Notes under the pieces: generated by a model
Told to the model about the DNA's origin: nothing
Databases searched by the model: none
The model's input: the letters and a program-made list of their open reading frames with translations, nothing else
Program-made: the position numbers and the translations under genes
In this document: positions 6,167-8,593 of the stretch, piece after piece
Position numbering within the stretch: position 1 is the stretch's first letter
How the letters are laid out: the number at the start of each line of letters is the position of its first letter
NCBI GenBank assembly: GCA_002714485.1
Contig: PAXM01000054.1
Coordinates: 12,344 to 20,936, forward strand
DNA from: Acidimicrobiaceae bacterium
Lineage (GTDB): Bacteria > Actinomycetota > Acidimicrobiia > Acidimicrobiales > MedAcidi-G1
DNA length: 8,593 bases
Reading direction: 5' to 3'

Positions 6167-6969
6167 GCCGATGCTCCTGTCTCAGTGGTCGCGGCAGCAG
6201 CACCCGACCGGTCCGAAGCCGCGCCCAGCATGCGCAGCACCGCACAGGCCGCACCGAATCCGTTGTCGATGCCCACCACGGTCAAGCCGGAGGCGCACGA
6301 GGCGAGCATCCCCAGCAGGGCGGTAACCCCCTCGAGCGAAGAGCCGTATCCCACACTGGTCGGCACAGCGACTACTGGGGCCCCGGTGAGGCCCCCGACA
6401 ACGCTGGCCAGCGCCCCCTCCATGCCGGCGACCACTACGACGGCATCGGCCTCGTGGATCTGGTCGACGTCGGCCAGCAGTCGGTGGATGCCCGCCACGC
6501 CCACGTCGGACAATCGATCGGCATCGATGCCGTGGGCCCACAGCACTGCGGCGCACTCGTCAGCCACCGGTGCATCGGCCGTACCGGCCGTGACCACTAA
6601 CACCCGGTTACCACTTTCTGGGGCCCGCCGCCACACGACAGTGTGTCCCAACACGGTGGCCGAGGCATCCACTCCGAGGGCAGCCACCGTCTGGTCCTCG
6701 TTGGCCCGAGACAGCACCACTGGTCCAGTGCCGTGGTCCAGCAGTTCAGTGATCACGGTGACCACGTCGATGACCGACTTCCCCGGCGCGTAGACCGCCT
6801 CAGGTAGTCCCTGCCGGAAGGCACGGTGGTGGTCGATGCGGGCGACACCCACGTCAGCAAATGGAAGGCGACTCAGTCGTCGCACGGCATCGTCGGGCGA
6901 CACCGTCCCGCATGCGACGCCGTCAATCAGCTCATCTAGGGACAACTCGTTCAGGCCATCGGTGTTCAC
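6163..6969 (-). CDS. larB: Nickel-pincer cofactor biosynthesis protein LarB (carboxylase/hydrolase)
   Basis: A 268-aa LarB, which carboxylates the pyridine ring of nicotinic acid adenine dinucleotide and releases AMP, giving pyridinium-3,5-biscarboxylic acid mononucleotide, the first step of NPN synthesis. Seen: an N-terminal helical part, ARIDHHRAFRQGLPEAVYA (43-61), then a PurE-like C-terminal half with TAGTAD (127-132), AGMEGALASVVGGL (181-194), VPTSVGYG (202-209), SCASG (224-228) and IDNGFGAA (234-241). Cys225 lies where the family's reaction-intermediate cysteine is expected. The frame extends to a TTG at 6996, inside divergent pheA; I prefer the GTG at 6969 because GGGAGGGGAGG ends 8 nt before it. 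It overlaps larC by 4 nt, so it heads the larBC operon. LarE, the sulfur-donating partner, is not in the window. Confidence 0.96.
   Translation of the reverse strand: MNTDGLNELSLDELIDGVACGTVSPDDAVRRLSRLPFADVGVARIDHHRAFRQGLPEAVYAPGKSVIDVVTVITELLDHGTGPVVLSRANEDQTVAALGVDASATVLGHTVVWRRAPESGNRVLVVTAGTADAPVADECAAVLWAHGIDADRLSDVGVAGIHRLLADVDQIHEADAVVVVAGMEGALASVVGGLTGAPVVAVPTSVGYGSSLEGVTALLGMLASCASGLTVVGIDNGFGAACAVLRMLGAASDRSGAAAATTETGASA
6174..6178 (-). promoter_or_regulatory. Ribosome binding site of larC
   Basis: AGGAG within the end of larB, 7 nt before the larC GTG at 6166. It supports the GTG start and the 4-nt overlap. Confidence 0.75.
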
Positions 6970-6974
6970 CTCAC

Positions 6975-6980
6975 TATCCT
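6975..6980 (+). promoter_or_regulatory. Predicted -10 element of pheA, giving a leaderless mRNA
   Basis: TATCCT fits TANNNT and ends exactly 8 bp before the pheA GTG (6989), the spacing expected when transcription begins at the start codon itself. No Shine-Dalgarno precedes the GTG; the upstream bases are pyrimidine-rich because they are the complement of the larB ribosome site. No clear -35 is present. Confidence 0.55.
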
Positions 6981-6988
6981 CCCCTCCC
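6978..6988 (-). promoter_or_regulatory. Ribosome binding site of larB
   Basis: GGGAGGGGAGG is a very strong purine-rich Shine-Dalgarno-like stretch 8 nt before the GTG at 6969. It decides the larB start and makes the upstream TTG at 6996 unlikely. It abuts the pheA GTG on the opposite strand. Confidence 0.7.
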
Positions 6989-7936
6989 GTGACCAATCTC
7001 GCACCCCCGGAGCCGTCATCGCTGGCCTATCTAGGCCCGACGGGCACCTTTACCGAACAAGCCCTGTACACCCAGGACGACCTGACCACACTCGACCTAT
7101 GCCCCGCACCGTCCATGCCCGAGGTGTTCCGTCAGGTGGTGGCCGGTGAGGTGGATCTCGGCTTTGCGGCGATCGAGAACTCCATCGAGGGCAGCGTCAA
7201 CGTCACTCAGGACACTCTGGCCTTCGAGGTCGACCTACTAGTCCAACGCGAGGTCGTGATTTCCGTCCAACTGAACCTGATGGTGGCTGCCGGTACCTCA
7301 CTAGCCGACATTCAGCGGGTGTGTTCGTACCCACACGCCATCGCCCAGTGCCGAGGCTGGCTGGCCGAACACCTTCCCGACACCGAGGTGCAGGCCACCA
7401 ACTCGACAGCTGACGCCGCCCGCCTGCTGGCTGAACACCCCGACGGTCGAACGGCAGCCATCGCACCCGGCCGAGCCGCCGAAGCGTACGGACTCGACGT
7501 GTTGGCCGGCGACATCGAGGACCACCCTGAGAACCAGACCCGGTTCGTGCTCGTGGCAGCCGATGGGATCCCGGCGCCCAGCGGGCATGACAAGACTTCA
7601 CTGGTGGTGTTCCAGCGAGCCGATCGTCCGGGGTCGCTATTGGGAATCCTCCAGGAGTTCGCTGCTCGATCGATCAACCTGACCCGACTGGAGTCACGTC
7701 CTACCAAGCAGGGTCTTGGTGACTACTGCTTCATCATGGACCTTGAGGGCCATATCGCCGACGAGCTGGTTGCCGACTGCCTCCGGAACCTCCACATGAA
7801 ACACGGAGACGTCAAGTTTCTTGGTTCGTATCCGGCTGCCGGAACCAAGGGGGATCAGGTCCGAACGGAGGCCTCGGCGGCCTCTCAGTCAGCAGATGAG
7901 TGGCTGGCCAACCTACGGGGTCGCATCCGTACCTGA
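6989..7936 (+). CDS. pheA: Prephenate dehydratase with C-terminal ACT domain
   Basis: A 315-aa monofunctional prephenate dehydratase, converting prephenate to phenylpyruvate with loss of water and CO2 in phenylalanine biosynthesis. Seen: AYLGPTGTFTEQAL (13-26), the catalytic-domain blocks GFAAIENSIEGSVNVTQDTL (58-77), SYPHAIAQCRGWL (113-125), NSTADAARLL (138-147), IAPGRAAEAYGL (158-169) and the signature ENQTRFVLV (181-189) with the essential Thr184-Arg185-Phe186. An ACT domain follows from about 202 to 284, with DRPGSLLGILQEFAARSINL and ESRP (235-238), the classic phenylalanine-sensing site, so feedback inhibition is likely. There is no chorismate mutase domain. The frame is open upstream to an ATG at 6836, but homology begins right after the GTG at 6989, whose predicted -10 is 8 bp upstream. 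It diverges from larB with only 19 bp between the start codons. Confidence 0.97.
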   Translation: MTNLAPPEPSSLAYLGPTGTFTEQALYTQDDLTTLDLCPAPSMPEVFRQVVAGEVDLGFAAIENSIEGSVNVTQDTLAFEVDLLVQREVVISVQLNLMVAAGTSLADIQRVCSYPHAIAQCRGWLAEHLPDTEVQATNSTADAARLLAEHPDGRTAAIAPGRAAEAYGLDVLAGDIEDHPENQTRFVLVAADGIPAPSGHDKTSLVVFQRADRPGSLLGILQEFAARSINLTRLESRPTKQGLGDYCFIMDLEGHIADELVADCLRNLHMKHGDVKFLGSYPAAGTKGDQVRTEASAASQSADEWLANLRGRIRT

Positions 7937-8132
7937 CTGGTCCCCTGAGGACCCGGCCCACTGGCAGACCCGGTTCAGCGGACTGCAACGGTGAATCTGG
8001 ACCACGGCGCATGGCCGTCCTCGTGGACGACCTAGATCTACAACGCATCATCACTCTCGCTACCCACGCACGGTATTTAGCGCTCGACGACCACCACACG
8101 GTGTGGGAACTCGATGAAGGTCCTTCTATGAC
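7937..8132. other. Non-coding interval between pheA and tRNA-Ser(TGA), with two short palindromes
   Basis: The longest gene-free stretch in the window, 196 bp. A frame opening at ATG 8011 remains open but runs into the tRNA gene and has no ribosome site, so I do not call it. Two short palindromes lie here: CCACAC-G-GTGTGG (8094-8106) and GAAGG-T-CCTTC (8116-8126). The second is 6 bp beyond the 3' end of the minus-strand tRNA-Ser and could take part in 3' end formation. Confidence 0.5.
7939..7953 (+). terminator. Weak hairpin just after pheA
   Basis: GGTCC (7939-7943) pairs with GGACC (7949-7953) around a 5-nt loop, 2 bases after the pheA stop. The stem is short and there is no U tract, so it is a tentative 3'-end structure only. 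Confidence 0.2.
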
Positions 8133-8220
8133 TGGCGGAGGGAGGGGGATTCGAACCCCCGGAGCCGTGAGGCTCAACGGTTTTCAAGACCGTCGCAATC
8201 GTCCACTCTGCCATCCCTCC
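8133..8220 (-). tRNA. tRNA-Ser (anticodon TGA)
   Basis: Cloverleaf of 88 nt including encoded CCA, read on the minus strand. The acceptor GGAGGGA pairs with TCCCTCC, followed by discriminator G, as usual for tRNA-Ser. The anticodon stem ACGGT/ACCGT closes the loop CTTGAAA with anticodon TGA, which reads UCA and, by wobble, other UCN codons. It has a long class II variable arm (GAGCC...GGCTC) and T arm GGGGG-TTCGAAT-CCCCC. It diverges from the neighbouring tRNA-Ser(GCT) across 61 bp. Confidence 0.98.
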
Positions 8221-8227
8221 GCCGCGC

Positions 8228-8233
8228 AGCGTA
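8228..8233 (-). promoter_or_regulatory. Possible -10 element of tRNA-Ser(TGA)
   Basis: TACGCT on the minus strand, 7 bp before the mature tRNA 5' end, fits TANNNT. No -35 hexamer is recognisable at normal spacing. Confidence 0.45.
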
Positions 8234-8265
8234 TCGGCGAAGGTCCGTGGCCTCCGGGCCGCCGG

Positions 8266-8271
8266 TAGCAT
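8266..8271 (+). promoter_or_regulatory. Possible -10 element of tRNA-Ser(GCT)
   Basis: TAGCAT fits TANNNT and lies 10 bp before the mature tRNA 5' end. No -35 hexamer is evident. It shares the 61-bp divergent interval with the promoter of tRNA-Ser(TGA). Confidence 0.5.
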
Positions 8272-8281
8272 CCGGTCCCGA

Positions 8282-8375
8282 GGAGAGGTGGCCGAGTCAG
8301 GTTGAAGGCGCTCCCCTGCTAAGGGAGTATGGGCCCAAAAGCTCATCGTGGGTTCGAATCCCACCCTCTCCGCCA
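8282..8375 (+). tRNA. tRNA-Ser (anticodon GCT)
   Basis: Cloverleaf of 94 nt including encoded CCA. The acceptor GGAGAGG pairs with CCTCTCC, followed by discriminator G. The anticodon stem CTCCC/GGGAG closes the loop CTGCTAA, giving anticodon GCT for AGC and AGU codons. A long variable arm (TATGGGCCCAAAAGCTCATC region) marks a class II tRNA; the T arm is GTGGG-TTCGAAT-CCCAC. Confidence 0.98.
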
Positions 8376-8448
8376 GCCGCCCGCTACTGGGCCGACCACC
8401 CCTAGGTGGCTCCGGTCACCGACGGTGGGGCCGGTTCCGGGTGACTCG

Positions 8449-8454
8449 TACACT
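8449..8454 (+). promoter_or_regulatory. Possible -10 element of tRNA-Arg(ACG)
   Basis: TACACT fits TANNNT well and lies 9 bp before the mature tRNA 5' end, suggesting that tRNA-Arg has its own promoter rather than depending on the tRNA-Ser(GCT) 88 bp upstream. Confidence 0.5.
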
Positions 8455-8463
8455 CGGATCGCT

Positions 8464-8540
8464 GCGCTCGTAGCTCAATTGGATAGAGCATCTGACTACG
8501 GATCAGAAGGTTGGGGGTTCGAGTCCCTCCGAGCGCGCCA
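8464..8540 (+). tRNA. tRNA-Arg (anticodon ACG)
   Basis: Class I cloverleaf of 77 nt including encoded CCA. The acceptor GCGCTCG pairs with CGAGCGC, followed by discriminator G. The D arm is AGCTCAATTGGATAGAGC. The anticodon stem TCTGA/TCAGA closes the loop CTACGGA with anticodon ACG; A34 is normally deaminated to inosine by TadA, so it reads CGU, CGC and CGA. The T arm GGGGG-TTCGAGT-CCCTC has one G-U pair. Confidence 0.98.
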
Positions 8541-8545
8541 CCCAG

Positions 8546-8578
8546 ACAGACCTCGTCGGTAACCCCGGCGAGGCCTGT
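8546..8578 (+). terminator. Terminator-like hairpin after tRNA-Arg
   Basis: CAGACCTCGTCGG (8547-8559) pairs with CCGGCGAGGCCTG (8565-8577) across a 5-nt loop: 12 of 13 positions pair, with one A/C mismatch and one U-G wobble; a flanking A-U pair extends it by one. It begins 6 bases after the tRNA CCA. The downstream bases (TTGTCAT) form only a degenerate U tract, common for GC-rich actinobacterial terminators. Confidence 0.6.
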
Positions 8579-8593
8579 TGTCATAAGGGGCCA

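Noticed and set aside
5498..6793. 431-codon plus-strand open frame
   Set aside because: It lies antisense to larC and larB, which are both strongly supported. Its translation is low-complexity (Gly/His/Arg then Ser/Thr/Ala-rich) with no recognisable motif; long antisense frames are expected at this GC content.
6836..6988. Longer pheA start at ATG 6836
   Set aside because: This extension is antisense to the larB N-terminus and has no family similarity; the prephenate dehydratase domain starts right after the GTG at 6989.
6970..6996. Longer larB start at TTG 6996
   Set aside because: It would overlap the start of pheA and places the strong GGGAGGGGAGG site inside the coding region; the GTG at 6969 has ideal spacing to that site.
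8011..8268. Possible small plus-strand gene beginning MAVLVDDLDLQRIITLATHA
   Set aside because: The first 40 residues look protein-like, but there is no ribosome site, it uses rare CTA and TTA codons, and it reads through most of the opposite-strand tRNA-Ser gene.
8077..8364. Minus-strand frame MGFEPTMSFWAHTPLAGE... and other frames over 7812-8584
   Set aside because: Translations of tRNA-Ser and tRNA-Arg genes (GFEPTM, GVRIPLPPP, GGTRTPNLLIRSQ types) are typical database artefacts, not proteins.

Overview
The window is an ordinary-looking chromosomal segment from a GC-rich actinobacterium. The predicted F420-dependent luciferase-like oxidoreductase, the Stp/PknB-type signalling pair, frequent GTG starts, TANNNT -10 elements without clear -35 boxes and a probable leaderless mRNA all point that way. 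Protein style suggests Acidimicrobiia or a relative, but that is an impression, not a phylogenetic result. I saw no mobile element, integrase, phage gene, CRISPR array or rRNA.

Layout, left to right. (1) Minus strand, 1-1716: a membrane-anchored PP2C phosphatase followed by the N-terminal part of a PknB-like Ser/Thr kinase that runs off the left edge; these are opposing enzymes of reversible protein phosphorylation. (2) 1838-1924: tRNA-Leu(CAG) on the plus strand, divergent from the phosphatase and preceded by a perfect 8+8 bp dyad. (3) Minus strand, 1985-6969: five genes in one direction, transcribed larB > larC > MBL-fold hydrolase (glyoxalase II-like) > AcuI/YhdH-type reductase > Rv3520c-type F420 oxidoreductase. 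larB and larC overlap by 4 nt and make two of the three activities for the nickel-pincer nucleotide (NPN) cofactor of lactate racemase-type enzymes. The third (larE) and any NPN enzyme (larA family) are not in the window. (4) Plus strand, 6989-7936: pheA, prephenate dehydratase with a C-terminal ACT domain, whose GTG lies only 19 bp from the divergent larB GTG. (5) 8133-8540: tRNA-Ser(TGA) on minus, tRNA-Ser(GCT) and tRNA-Arg(ACG) on plus, then a terminator-like hairpin. All four tRNAs carry an encoded CCA.

How they work together: the kinase and phosphatase are a regulatory pair; larB and larC are a cofactor pathway; the hydrolase, reductase and F420 enzyme downstream may be co-transcribed with larBC, but their substrates cannot be read from sequence. 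The most useful leads are the compressed pheA/larB divergent start region, with its probable leaderless pheA, and the adjacency of NPN biosynthesis to a glyoxalase II-like hydrolase (a possible D-lactate connection). I did not find convincing evidence for an undescribed system. No stretch over 300 bases lacks a gene; the longest is 7937-8132, which holds only small palindromes.
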